A DNA stretch of 64,000 nucleotides from Saccharomyces mikatae IFO 1815. Lineage: Eukaryota > Ascomycota > Saccharomycetes > Saccharomycetales > Saccharomycetaceae. Position numbers and translations under genes: made by a program. Position 1 is the stretch's first letter; each line of letters opens with the position of its first letter. The notes below the pieces were generated by a model. The model was not told the DNA's origin, did not search any database, and saw only the letters and a program-made list of their open reading frames with translations. Shown here in pieces: positions 51,989 through 62,972 of the stretch. The stretch lies in the NCBI RefSeq assembly GCF_947241705.1, contig NC_079271.1, positions 740,166 to 804,165 of the forward strand. Reading direction: 5' to 3'.

Positions 51989-54710
51989 ACTTCTTCAATG
52001 CTTCAGCTTCCTGGAACTTCAATACACAATTTCCTGGTTTTCTGTTCTTATATTTGAAGCTTTTACAGCAGGAAAAACTCAAGTAATAAAATAGCTGAAG
52101 AATCGAATTATTGAGACAGAAAACAGTACTTCAGTCCCATTTATAGTTATTTTCAAAAAGAAAGGAAACTCAGTAAAAAGGAATCAGTATCATTAACGCT
52201 TCTTATCTTTATTTTTAGTGACACGTGAAGGGAAATGACTAAAATATTGATTTGATCTATTATTATGATCGAATAATAATCTACCATTCAAATGTATGAT
52301 AAACAGCTTTCAGTTGTGCAATAGCAGTAACAACATTCTTGATAAGAGAATAAACTCTAAGAGTTACAGGGCGAACGAATATTCCGTAAGCAACAGATTG
52401 ATATCGGCTACAGCAAATGGCAGTCTACGTTTTCGGTAGACTAAAACAGGAGCCGTGGAGAGATTAGACTACTTCAGCAGTGTAGAAGAGCCACAAGGTT
52501 ATTACAAGTGTGGATTTATCTAAAGTTTATCAACGTAACTAAGTCGGGCAGCCACCCCCCCATTCTTGATGGTTGCTTTTACTGACACTATGATGTAAAC
52601 CCTTTTTCCTCGCATAATGTTGGCTTCTTTACAAAGATAAAAATAGTAAGATAAGAAGTGTTGCAGCAATATTATGTATGTGTCACACCAGTAGGTTACC
52701 TTATGTGAGACGGATCCGTGAGGCGGATCACTTGCGGATCTATTTATTTTTTTTTTCGCGACTAATGCGGATTGATCATTGGTTTGTTGGCGTTCTTCTG
52801 TCTTCGTTTCTTACCGTAAGTTTTTCAGCGTGTGAGCCTGATACATCATGCCACGATATACCTTCGGTGGTGGTTCAGGGAGCTATTTCAACGGCTATCA
52901 ATATATCGCCTTCTGTTGTTTGATCAAAATTAATATTGTATGTTTTTTATTTACTATTAAAGGGTTTCTATGGTATTGATTGTGAAACATTTAGCTCATT
53001 AGTAAACAATGTAATCTTTTTTCACTTATCTTTTTTTTCTCGTTTTCTGTTCTTATTATAGTTTCGTCTTTACACTCACACACCATAATTGGGACACCAA
53101 TGGGGCCTTTTAATTCTAACCATGAGCACGTGACAAGTATATCTAATATGCCCATAATCCAGCCATCTTAATCGGAACCATTCTTCATTCTAAAAATCAA
53201 ATAATGGCTGCTTTAGATACAGAGGATTCTTCATTAAGTGCAAATTCAGTAAATGTGGTATTTTTCGTTGTTTCCGTTGCACAATATCATACTAAGTCTG
53301 CGCTCCCTTCAATACACGGAATATACAAATAGAGGATACAAATATTCGAGTGGGAAAGAGCAGTGATGGAAATTTTAATTAGTGCTCGCTTATCACACTC
53401 TACTCTCTTATAATGCATATTAGTATTCTTTACCTTAACATGGCAAATTTTCCCTTCAAAACTATTTTCAAGATCAATAAACTACGAAAAATTAGGCGCT
53501 ATTATTTCTCATAGTTTTGCTGTTTATGGACAGATACCTACTCTATCTGTTATTCATACAAGAAAAATTAGAAAAAAATATAAATTTGGGAGGCGGATTA
53601 TCCCGTTTATAAGTAAGAGTAACTCGACTATCTTTCTGAGTAATCTACATATTTGTGAATTGATAAGACTTACATTTAAAAGAATTTCTACAGAATTCAC
53701 TAGTGAGAATGAGTATAATAGCAGGTATCGCAGATTACAACGCATTGCCGGATCTAAATGGCTTCACCTTATTTTACTGTGACCTCACAAATTCACATTT
53801 CACATTTGGTTTTTATTGTATGTATCACTCGATTCTTTGTGGGGAAAACGCACCTCGCTTGAATTACTACAAACTTATCTAGTTAAAAGATGCTTAAGCT
53901 CAGCTTCCAGGAGACAGATCCAGAATAGAAATTTCGTATGATAGCTCTCATGTTTGTCTCTCTTCATCTCTGAATAAAAGAGTCACATAGCACCCAGCGG
54001 CAAAGGTTTCCTAAAATGCGGAACTCTAGTACTGTTCTCGAATTCATTTTACCATTAAAATAGATTTAGTTCAGTGGACGCCACTGTCGTTTCAGGGCTC
54101 CCAGTTTCGTAGCATCTCAAACATACATTCGTTCTCGTCAACAATTTTATGACCATGTACAAGACTGTAGACCCCTAAAATATACGACTCTGGCACCTGA
54201 GAAGTCCTTTATTTTCTATTTTAAGAAAAGAAAAATCTACAATTTTCCGTAGCAACCGTTTAGTATAGAAACCAGATAACATCTGAACGAGGGTTCAAAC
54301 AAAGAACTTGGTTTTTTGGCTTTTTTCTTGGCCAACAGCTGCAGCTGCATCTAAAGGCACCTAAGAGGTACCTCCACTGTGAAAGAACATTCTTGTGCCC
54401 TGGAAAAGCAACGAAAGATGTAGGCAATATAAAGCGTGTCATCTCGTATACGGGACCTATGAAAGACGCATCGCTCCAGCACAGAAGGAAGCATCTCCAT
54501 AATAACAGAACTGATATGTGAGAGATGAGAGTGGTGATCTGAGGCGTTTGAAATAGAAGACAGGTGTCAGATGATACCTCGTTTGTGAAGGATAATTGGC
54601 TGAGAAGTTTATATAAATGGAGCAGATTTGACGCCTATCTTTGTGAATATGCCTTCATTATTTCCTTCCTAGTAGGGCTTATATCAGCACTAAAAAACAA
54701 AACAAATACA
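51989..54710. other. Gene-free entry to the subtelomere, ending in the PAU promoter
   Basis: 2.7 kb without a credible gene. Near OPT2 there is a CACGTG (about 52,222-52,227). At 52,705-52,740 three CGGATC units occur close together, the first palindromic (CGGATCCG), a type of pattern bound by zinc-cluster factors. The last 300 bases resemble PAU upstream regions (GGGACCTATGAAAGACGC, CATCTCCATAATAAC). The TATA box TATATAA lies at 54,610-54,616, about 95 bases before the PAU ATG. In S. cerevisiae this side of OPT2 carries MAL-activator-like, SGE1 and ARR genes; none is seen here. Confidence 0.55.
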
Positions 54711-55085
54711 ATGGTCAAATTAACTTCAATTGCTGCCGGTGTTGCTGCTATCGCTGCCGGTGTTGCCGCTGCCCCAGCCACCACCACTTTATCTCCATCT
54801 GACGAAAGAGTGAATTTGGTCGAATTAGGTGTCTACGTCTCGGATATCAGGGCTCATTTGGCTCAATACTACTTGTTCCAAGCCGCCCACCCAACTGAAA
54901 CATACCCAGTCGAAGTTGCTGAAGCTGTCTTCAACTACGGCGATTTCACCACCATGTTGACTGGTGTTGCTCCAGACCAAGTCACTAGAATGATCACTGG
55001 CGTTCCATGGTATTCTACTAGATTGAGACCAGCTATTTCTAGTGCCCTATCCAAGGATGGTATCTACACTGCCATTCCAAAATAG
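54711..55085 (+). CDS. Seripauperin (PAU family) cell-wall-type protein
   Basis: A PAU/TIR-type protein of 124 residues. It starts [20 protein letters not shown], a signal peptide with cleavage expected after the Ala-rich part. It then carries the family core: [67 protein letters not shown] and the end [10 protein letters not shown]. The ATG at 54,711 is chosen because upstream codons do not belong to the family. PAU genes are mostly subtelomeric and induced by low oxygen and during fermentation. Strong codon bias (GCC, GTC, ACT) suggests high inducible expression. Which numbered PAU it corresponds to cannot be told. Confidence 0.96.
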   Translation: MVKLTSIAAGVAAIAAGVAAAPATTTLSPSDERVNLVELGVYVSDIRAHLAQYYLFQAAHPTETYPVEVAEAVFNYGDFTTMLTGVAPDQVTRMITGVPWYSTRLRPAISSALSKDGIYTAIPK

Positions 55086-56957
55086 AGACGGGTGCATTTA
55101 TGAGTAAATAACCTAAAGACATTAAAAAATAATGAAAAATAAAATTCCTCTTTCAATGGTATAAATAGTTGATTATATGAAAGTGTATATTTATATTCTA
55201 AACATATCTTATCCATTATAGTATTGTAAACAGTTTGATAAATACAGTGAGTCTAGAAGCAAAATTATCTTTTAGTCTATTGTTCTAGGAAAGAGATTGA
55301 GCATTGTAAGGGTAATGTGTATTATGTTCAATCAGGAATACTGAAGCCTGAAACGTGTGTCTTCGTATTCTTTTATTCTTCTCATAAAAATCATCAAAGA
55401 ATATTATCATATATAAAAAATGGCAAATTGTTATGTAATTATATATGTTCATTAATTATAAAATATTTCTCTTCTCATCAAGAAAAAAATCAGTAGGTAC
55501 TCATATTGAATTATAGTATTTTTTATTGATTATACCCGGGCATTGAAAATATACAGTGCACGCAATAGATAATATTCTATAATAAAGCCAGTTAAATATA
55601 GCAAAAAATAAAACTAAATTGATAATGTAAAATAGGTCCCTTATCTTTTTAGGATGCCGGTTCACAGTTGTTACATATGTGCCACTTTAAGATCAAGTTT
55701 GTAGAGCAGAGGTTATACGAGCTACAGGTTATAATGATGAAACCCTCAAGTTTTGTTGCGTGACTATTATTTACTACTACACTGACCAGTTATTTCTGTG
55801 ATTTTGTTAGTGAGAGCATAAGGCAAATTTAAATGAAAGAAAATATTTTCAAATACACTGAATACTCTATTGAATTGTAGTGCTGATAATTCCAGTTACA
55901 TAGGTATATGTCGAAATATATAAATTCCGGAGAAAGTATGAACAACATATTAACAGGCCTTAACTATGGCATCGGGTGCCATTTCAGAATTCTTCACCAC
56001 TTAGGTCATGTTTTCATATCTTCAAGATCGATACCAAGGTAGTGAATGTTAAGACGAACTCTCGGATAGATCGACAATGAAAAGCTTTCAAAATAAAATT
56101 ATGGATAAATGATTAGAAAATTCATTTTTTTTGATAGAGAAACACCACCAGAATCTTGAAAACAATTTACTTTGTCACTCAAGAAACTTCTTGGAACAGA
56201 TTGAAGGATTCAAACTGAATACTTCTATATACTACAAAGAGCTATATTATGATTGATAAAATAGTGTAATGTTGCGTTGCCGAATGGGTAATATCATGAT
56301 TTTTGCGACCATTCGAACCACATTCAAATAAAATATATGAATAATAGTGCAGATTAAATCTTTCAGGTCATGCAAAATCATTCGGCGTATAAACGCTTAT
56401 TTTATATAGTTGAGTGATATGAATCTGTAATTGTTACTCAATATTTTAGTCACATCATGAACTTCCCCCCGATTGTTCTTCTGAATGACAAGCCATATTT
56501 AAAGTGCATGGTCTGCATGTATAGCAAAACCAATCAAACACAAAAATTGATTTGCAGAGTTCTCTAAAGCATTCGTGATCGAATTGCTGAATAGTCAAAT
56601 AGATAGCTGGTTTTTTGAAACACCGAATTAAGACTGTATCAGTGGTAGAAAGGATTTTCTGTGAAATCTTTTCTATTTAGTTTCGGAGATTTTTGCTGTG
56701 CCTTTTTCAATTTGTCCCGTTGCATGAACATACATATGACTAAGTAATGCAGTTTGGTTTTGCGTAGTAAATCAAGGAACGCTCTATGTTTAAAAGCAAG
56801 CTATTGGTTTATCAATGAGGCCAAGCAGATGAAACACAAGTCCTATTGAGGTTCTACCGATGATGTTGTTATAGTCTTCCTAGCTTCAAACAGCATCTAC
56901 ATATTATATGAAATATAAACAACTTTAACATGCAACAATGAATAAATTATAAAATTA
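55086..56957. other. AT-rich subtelomeric stretch without a gene
   Basis: 1.9 kb downstream of the PAU gene. It is very AT-rich, with only short open frames that I do not believe. I recognise no Ty, LTR, tRNA or gene relic in it. Confidence 0.5.
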
Positions 56958-57660
56958 TTAGGACCACCTTTGCCCATCATTCCATTTACTCTTACAGATA
57001 TTCCAAGAGGGGCATAAATTCTTTAGTTGCAAGCCAGGATCGTGAAATTGCATTATATCTTCATCGCTGTCAACATTTTCATAGTATCTATCCTTGATGT
57101 TATACTCATGTTTGTCGTGATGGTAATAATAAAATAACCTGCTACCTTGTGATTAAACACGTCCGATCGCATTTGTAAATCTTCAGGAGAAGTCATTGTT
57201 TCAGCACTATACTGATAGTGACACGATTGAGTCAAGATGGCACCTTTAAAAAAACTGAGGGTAATGTATATATCTGTACTACTAGAGTCCCGCTTATAGG
57301 AAGAATCTTCAGTGTAATCGATTTCGTCAATAAAGTTGTAAACTGCACCAGAATCCATGAAATAATTCAAAACCGGAGAACCATCCAATTAAAAAGTGTA
57401 AAGAGGCTTACGAAGGTACACACATGTCTATCGTTCCCCAAGAAAGCACCTTCGTATCTTAAAAATGCGATACTAAAACCATCAGAAGTAGCCGATGCTA
57501 CTGCCCTCGTATGGCTTATCCATAATACTGTAGTATTGACACCATCTCTTTTCTCAGGAACTAATCCGACAATGGGAACGCGTTCAGCGTCCACGACTGT
57601 TACATTAATGCCAGCTAAGTAGACGCCATTATACACCATAATAATTGAAATGAGCAACAT
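56958..57660 (-). pseudogene. Broken gene for a small secreted-type protein
   Basis: Reading minus from 57,660, the frame begins MLLISIIMVYNGVYLAGIN, which looks like a signal peptide, and runs about 97 codons. Near 57,370-57,388 the coding continues in another frame (DGSPVLNYFMDSGAVYNF) and near 57,150 it changes frame again. The last part reads KDRYYENVDSDEDIMQFHDP and CPSWNICKSKWNDGQ to a stop at 56,958-56,960. The paired cysteines and aromatic C-terminus suggest an extracellular domain. At least two frameshifts make it a pseudogene. It resembles subtelomeric secreted-protein families of Saccharomyces, but I cannot assign it. Confidence 0.6.
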
Positions 57661-58639
57661 GATACATCTCCAGGTTCCTCCAAAAAAATCTTGTTTTCAA
57701 TTCGTTCGACAGAGCAGTCTTAAGCCCCCGACACCAATACAAACTCCTGATAGTCCAAATAGGGCTACACCAATCCAATCTTACCAAACTATATATATTT
57801 CTCATACCTTGAATGAAAGAATTGGTTTTATTATCGGTGATTTTAATTAGTAAGTGAACAGACAGATTTTGTGGCCGAAGAGTTAACTTGATCTTCACTG
57901 CAGCTTCAACAATGGCTGACTCGACTGGTTTATAATGAACCTATTTAAAGAATTATTACCATTTCACTGTTATGTAAAGTGCAAACCATGCTTCGTTGAG
58001 TATTGGATAATTAAGGCAAATCTTCCAGAAGCAAACAGATGTAAAATAAGTGTAAGTAAAAGCAACCTGATTTGCGGATAACCCATACAGATCTGTATAT
58101 TACGGAGAGAAAGTTTAATAAATATTTTCAGGAACCGTTTTTTTTTGCAGGTAGAAGCCATTATGAACATTAATATTGAACAAGCAGAACAACTCGACGT
58201 AATGTGAAAGACCTGTTTTAAATTAAAGTTTCCATATCATCAAGAAACCAATAGATAGTAACCCAGATGTTAAACTAGTTGCAGGGATTTTATGGAACAA
58301 GCTAGGGATTTAGTTAAATGTATTCACCAAGAAAAAATTTTTGCATGACGGAATGAAAGTAATTCAACTTCCATCATTATGCATGTAATGGTTCCAGATA
58401 TCCGATGCTAGAGAATGGCAGAATTACTAAGCCAATAAGACAATATTAACAGTAATAAAGTTTAATGGAAGATGAAGCGTCAAAAATTGGAAATATAGGA
58501 ACTCCAATGAAAGTATATGAATAGGGAAAACTGACGTATTTGTATCAACATATATGTTTTTGATCCATTTTTTCAAGAATTGCTAATTCCAGGAGAACAA
58601 ATGCTCTATATTCTGTTGACGGTACTCATTGAAACCGCC
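57661..58639. other. Unassigned subtelomeric spacer
   Basis: About 1 kb with short open frames only. The far end (from about 58,440) may hold the decayed upstream part of the integrase relic that follows, but I cannot read a convincing frame there. Confidence 0.4.
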
Positions 58640-59740
58640 AGCACTTCATGAGGTTATGTGTATATTGGAGACTTCCCAATAAGCTACCTGGAAGTCAGAT
58701 GTGAAATGTCATATGTTTGATTGATGATATTTCTGACTTTTCCATATACCTTGATTGTTCTGAACTACGTATTTCTCATATATTTTTCGTGCATTATTTA
58801 AATCTAATGGAATAGAGAATCAGATGACGATTCCATATCGTAGTTATCAAAATTGTACTGTTAAACGTGCGCATCGTACCATCGAAGAACACACTCGTTA
58901 TCCCTTTCGGGAAGCGTGTTCCTCCATCCTTGTGGTGCGAAGCTGTTTCTTGGACGGGTCTACTTAATAAGCAGGTCTCCTATAGTATTCAAAAATAACG
59001 GTATCTCGTACTAACTGTAGTTCAACATCGCCAGGAAAGGTTTTAGAATCGCACATTCTCGTGTTTTTTTCTTTCGGTGATACAGAGGTGTTCATGTCTG
59101 GCCCAAGAACGACCGACCTGACCTGCCAGATATATCAACCAATGTCTACACCACTAAAATTCAACTAAAATATAACCTTAATACCAGAAATACCAGAAAT
59201 ACTTGTTCCTCCTCCTCTGATGAGGATATTTCAATGGAAACCGAAATAAACGAAACTACTGCTGAATCCAACTAGGATAACTTTACCAAACTTCGAATGT
59301 CCACCATCAATGATACGGGCTGACTTGGAATCTTCATCACTCATGTCTACCGACGAGAAAACTAATTCATCTATAGAAAGAACTCCAGAAGGAGTTCTGG
59401 TAGAGTTGACTTATCAAGGAATTCCCCAACCATTTGATTCAGAATATAATTCAATTTGCAGATATAAAACTAAACGTGTAAAAATTACTACGAAGAAACA
59501 AACGCGATTTCGCGAAGTAGAAATATATGATACATCACGTCCAAATGTTATATCAATTAGGTGACAATTTGCTCGAAGTTAAAAGTGCCAAACAAAGAAA
59601 GACGGTGTTTGGTACGAATGCAGTAGCAAGCACAAATAGACTTCCAACCGTGTTACGAAAAAAAACTATAATGCACAAACCGATTAAAATTTTAGTAATC
59701 AGTATTAATATAGTAATAAGAACTTTTTCGCGGCAATGAT
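58640..59740 (+). pseudogene. Dead Ty1/copia-type integrase and linker relic
   Basis: Pieces of a retrotransposon pol gene appear in order on the plus strand in changing frames. Near 58,700 is an integrase-core strand LIDDISDFSIYL (like FIDDFSRYTWVYFL, with the first catalytic Asp). Near 58,830-58,900 is GIENQMTIPYRSYQNCTVKR then AHRTIEEHTR, equivalent to the NG-x-x-ER...RT box. A segment like PSLWCEAVSWTGLLNKQ follows, then a Ser/Asn-rich linker (59,110-59,570, including SSSSDEDISMETEINE and KTKRVKITTKKQTRFREVE). No reverse transcriptase is seen. The catalytic Glu position is Lys. It differs from Ty1/Ty2; a Ty5- or Ty4-type origin is possible. Confidence 0.6.
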
Positions 59741-60158
59741 AAAACTTTAAAAACCTTTCTTGACTAACAATAGATCTGAAAAAAGGTCATCGCAGTCATG
59801 TATGAAAGGAATAGTTAGAACTCGTCGTAACCAGTAGTCAATAGCCGACTATTACTTCAGAGTTTAACCTTTATACACACTCTACCAATGCATTATTGCT
59901 GCGGACCGAGCTGAGTTGCGTGGATGAAGTTGTTTAACTAAAATACTAACCGACCCTTCAAGGCATCTAATTTAGTAGAATATCACTCGGAAAAGAGGAC
60001 AATAAGTTTTGTGCGTGTAGCAGGATGGTTACACCCTGAGTTTTTTTGATCTGTGACGAACAATGGAAATGATAATAAATAATAGAAGGCGTTCTAGTTA
60101 TTTCGATCTGCTAAATTGCACACGCTCTAACATAAAAAAAGAGTATCGAACTCTACAC
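59741..60158. other. Spacer downstream of the COS gene
   Basis: About 420 bases between the integrase relic and the 3' end of the COS gene. It includes the COS 3' untranslated region (minus strand). No recognisable element. Confidence 0.4.
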
Positions 60159-61274
60159 TTAAAAATTGTCACTACGAGATGCTTGTGCTTCTTTAATGTA
60201 TGGCCTTAGTACAGGCCACCTGGATTTTTTTGAAGATAGAAGGTGGTAGAATCTGCCGCTAAAAAAGCGTTCACAATCAGTCCCGTCAAAGAAAAACTCT
60301 TCGTTCTTCCAGACTTTCTTTTCAAACAAGTATCTATTCATTTTCTTTGCAATTTCTTCCCAACCATTAGCACCAGCCTTCTGCTCATTTATAATCGTTG
60401 ACAAAAATTGCATTTTGTGTTCCATGCCCATCAGCGAAACCCTTAGATTTGGGAAACCTTCTACCATCATGAAAAACATCCACCCGAGATACAAGGTGCG
60501 TAATAGTCGGAACATTCTCAGTGACCAATATATAGATAACAAAAAAATAAGGAATGGTTTTAATAAAGAAATATTGAAAATCCTCTTTAAAAACCAAGTA
60601 AGCTTAAACCGATGAGTTTCCTTGGGAAGCTGAGCGTTTTCCAGGTTAACGGGGCTCCATGATTTCTCACTATTAAACAACTTCCACCGTTTGTCAACTT
60701 CCGCAAAATAAGTCTGCACGGCCTCTTCGATGTAAGGAACGGATTCCTTGAATGACTTAATCCTTGCAGCTTCATCTTTTTGCAAAAAGAACGGTTCAAG
60801 AATGTTTCTTCTGAATGATTCTTGGCAGTCCCAGACATCAAAAAAGAAGTGCCTGGTATTCCAAGCTTTGCTCTCATACAAATACGAATTGAAATTTGCT
60901 GCAACACTTTTCCAATCATCAGTGTTCATACTTGGCGCATTCTTGGTAATTATTTTGGAAAATTCGGTAAGTTGTTTTGATAAGGCACGGTCATGAGATA
61001 GCGATTGAGTAAGAAGTGGAAAAAATAGCCCTAGCAACAGAAAAATTGAAGTTAAAAATGGATAAACCCAATCGGTGGACATTTTCCACCAAACACTAAG
61101 TGGCAACCATAATAGCAGCCAGATACGAAATGCTAAGGACTTATAGATCTCATACGAGTACCAGGTGAATTTATTTCTAAAAATATCTTGAGGTAGGACA
61201 GTCTCCTGGGATTCGAGATGTTTGGGAGATGATAACCCCATGCTCTTCTCGTCTTCAATATTAGTATCTTTCAT
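60159..61274 (-). CDS. COS (DUP380) family membrane protein
   Basis: Member of the subtelomeric COS family, which promotes turnover of plasma-membrane proteins through the multivesicular body pathway in S. cerevisiae. From the ATG at 61,272-61,274 (MKDTNIEDEKSMG) it has 371 residues; an upstream in-frame ATG at 61,310 would add 12. Two DUP units are visible. The first has LESQETVLPQDIFRNKFTWY, a hydrophobic pair at about 40-85, and WKSVAANFNSYLYESKAWNT with FFFDVWDCQESF. The second has hydrophobic helices at about 222-275 and ANGWEEIAKKMNRYLFEKKV with FFFDGTDCERFF. Intact. The C-terminus RPYIKEAQASRSDNF is typical. Confidence 0.94.
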   Translation of the reverse strand: MKDTNIEDEKSMGLSSPKHLESQETVLPQDIFRNKFTWYSYEIYKSLAFRIWLLLWLPLSVWWKMSTDWVYPFLTSIFLLLGLFFPLLTQSLSHDRALSKQLTEFSKIITKNAPSMNTDDWKSVAANFNSYLYESKAWNTRHFFFDVWDCQESFRRNILEPFFLQKDEAARIKSFKESVPYIEEAVQTYFAEVDKRWKLFNSEKSWSPVNLENAQLPKETHRFKLTWFLKRIFNISLLKPFLIFLLSIYWSLRMFRLLRTLYLGWMFFMMVEGFPNLRVSLMGMEHKMQFLSTIINEQKAGANGWEEIAKKMNRYLFEKKVWKNEEFFFDGTDCERFFSGRFYHLLSSKKSRWPVLRPYIKEAQASRSDNF

Positions 61275-62080
61275 TTTGGCGATGAGATGGCAGTTTGAGG
61301 TACCTGTCATTTAGAGTTGCAACTTCTGGCAGCTGGATTTATATATAGTTTGAAAAAAAAAAGCCGCCAAGCGGGCGCGCGTTATGCAACTGCTGATGAC
61401 TTATTTAATCATATGATTGAAAAAGGACAAAAACGTAACAAGGTAATTTCTAATTATCAACTGGTTCACTTAATATGTATAATGAAGTTTCTTGCAATTA
61501 TGAACATGCGTGCTTGCGGGTTTGCGGTAACCTTTGATTTACATGTAAGGTGCAAACAACGAAGCAACTGCTTCTACGGCAGCTGTTATATGGCCCGGAA
61601 CCTATAATTTAGCACAGACTGCCTGTTGCAAAGCAATGCAAGTGTTTAGTAGAAAAAAGAAGTATATCGTTCCATTTGCTCACATAGGGAAGAGACTATT
61701 CTTTTGATATAATTGAAAGCAAAGTTCATAAAATCGATTAGTCTTCCAGCTATCAATTCCCCTTTTTTACACGGACTGGCACTATGAAACGAAGTGATGT
61801 AAAGTCCAGAGACACGGATCTTCTGAGACCATGGCCTCCGTGTAATTGTAGTCCATACCTGTTAAAAGAATCCGAAAAAACAATCTGGAGTTGTAGTATC
61901 TTTTATCTAACAGTAATATTGTTTTACACTCCAGGGCTCAAAGGCTGCAACACATAGGGCTAGAGCCGTGTATATACCTTTTTGACGCCCATGTCTTTTT
62001 GAAGTTTTGGCTGCGACACAGATATGTTTCGGGTGCAAATACATAATCTCAAAGCACGTTAATTGATGACTGTCTTATTA
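61275..62080. other. COS upstream region up to the solo LTR
   Basis: About 800 bases. It includes the COS promoter and a TATATATAG at about 61,338-61,346. A 96-codon open frame on the plus strand (61,317-61,607) overlaps this promoter and lacks family features. No other element recognised. Confidence 0.4.
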
Positions 62081-62371
62081 TGTTGATAATTAGTGGTTTA
62101 GTAAATTGTAATAATTAAGAATAAGTCGTTCTTGCTTAATTCATATAAGAGAGGTATATAAAACACAGACTCGTTGGTTATATTAAACCCAAAGGTTCAG
62201 ACATAAATCAGAGTGTTAATGATAAGAATTTAGTGATAACTCATCTTCTTATTTACTAAGTTCTGGTCAATTAATAGAACTTTATGCTATTAATGCAGTA
62301 TTTCTAATATTAGAAATTGCCTACTCCAATTTATACGAATAAAGGTATAGTTGTAACCACATATTCCAACA
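62081..62371 (-). mobile_element. Complete solo LTR (291 bp) with target-site duplication
   Basis: Begins TGTTGATAAT and ends ATTCCAACA, that is, a minus-oriented LTR whose own ends are TGTTGGAAT...CAACA. It is flanked by a perfect 5-bp duplication TATTA (62,076-62,080 and 62,372-62,376). It matches both outer layers of the nest at 3.8-4.8 kb, across the whole length, including ATATAAGAGAGGTATATAAA. The CA/TG ends and the duplication show a complete solo LTR about 120 bp from the X element. Length and sequence differ from delta and sigma; a tau-like (Ty4/Tsu4) family is my best guess. Confidence 0.88.
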
Positions 62372-62497
62372 TATTATAGTATGAAACTACCTCATAGCGA
62401 TCATACGAATATCATGGTGCATGCGAGATGGTTGTTCTGTTGACACCATTTAAAAAATTAGGATGTGTTAACTCATTAGGATTCATGATTGAGATAT

Positions 62498-62508
62498 TTT
62501 TATATTTT
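62498..62508 (+). other. ARS consensus sequence of the X core
   Basis: TTTTATATTTT is a perfect 11/11 match to WTTTAYRTTTW, the ORC-binding core of yeast origins, inside the X element where S. cerevisiae also has one. Origin activity is inferred and such origins usually fire late or not at all. Confidence 0.75.
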
Positions 62509-62715
62509 GGTGATTATTGAGGTGATTTTTTGAGATTGTGATAAATATATGTATATAATGAGTAGACAGAATGTAGCAAACTACATAATATTATATGCAA
62601 GTAAGTGCACTTATATGATATCTGAGTCTGTAGAATATATTATAAGTACTAAAACAAGAATAAAGGTGGGTTTTATGGGTAAATGGCACAGGGTGTGAAG
62701 CGCTGAGGTAAGTGC

Positions 62716-62728
62716 CGTGTATGGTGAT
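62716..62728 (-). promoter_or_regulatory. Abf1 site of the X core
   Basis: The minus strand reads ATCACCATACACG, which fits RTCRYNNNNNACG. It sits where the S. cerevisiae core X has its Abf1 site, next to the AAGTGCCGTG block. Confidence 0.75.
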
Positions 62729-62972
62729 ATATATAGTGGTAACCATGGCAACTGAGTGAGAGGTGAGGATGAGGAGCAGTGTGGCAGTGTGACAGTAGGG
62801 GAGTTGGGTAGAATGAGTAGGATGGGAGTAGTTTATTCTTAGCATCCGTAGGTGTATGGGGAGCTATTATGGAAAAGAAGAAGGCATGGTAGGTGTTGAT
62901 ATGTGGTGAGGTAGCTAGATGTGGTTAGAGGTGGGATGGGGAGTAGTGGTAGGGTATGATGTTAGGTATGAT

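Larger units (their letters stand above)
62490..62860 (+). other. Subtelomeric X core element
   Basis: Three landmarks occur in the same order and spacing as in S. cerevisiae core X: the ARS consensus (62,498-62,508), the block TTATGGGTAAATGGCACAGG with CGCTGAGG and AAGTGCCGTG (about 62,673-62,718), and TAGCATCCGTA (about 62,840-62,850). An Abf1 site lies between. Core X elements are present at all S. cerevisiae ends and help silencing and origin function. No Y' element lies distal to it. Confidence 0.88.

Noticed and set aside
54260-54442. Minus-strand 60-codon frame before the PAU gene
   Set aside because: Lies in the PAU upstream region with no protein features.
56281-56330. tRNA-like stretch (GCCGAATGGGTAATATCATG, later CATTCGAACC)
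   Set aside because: A weak A-box-like start and a CATTCGAAC piece occur, but stems do not pair and spacing is too short for a tRNA.
61317-61607. 96-codon plus-strand frame upstream of the COS gene
   Set aside because: Lies in the COS promoter; basic and low-complexity start, no recognised family.
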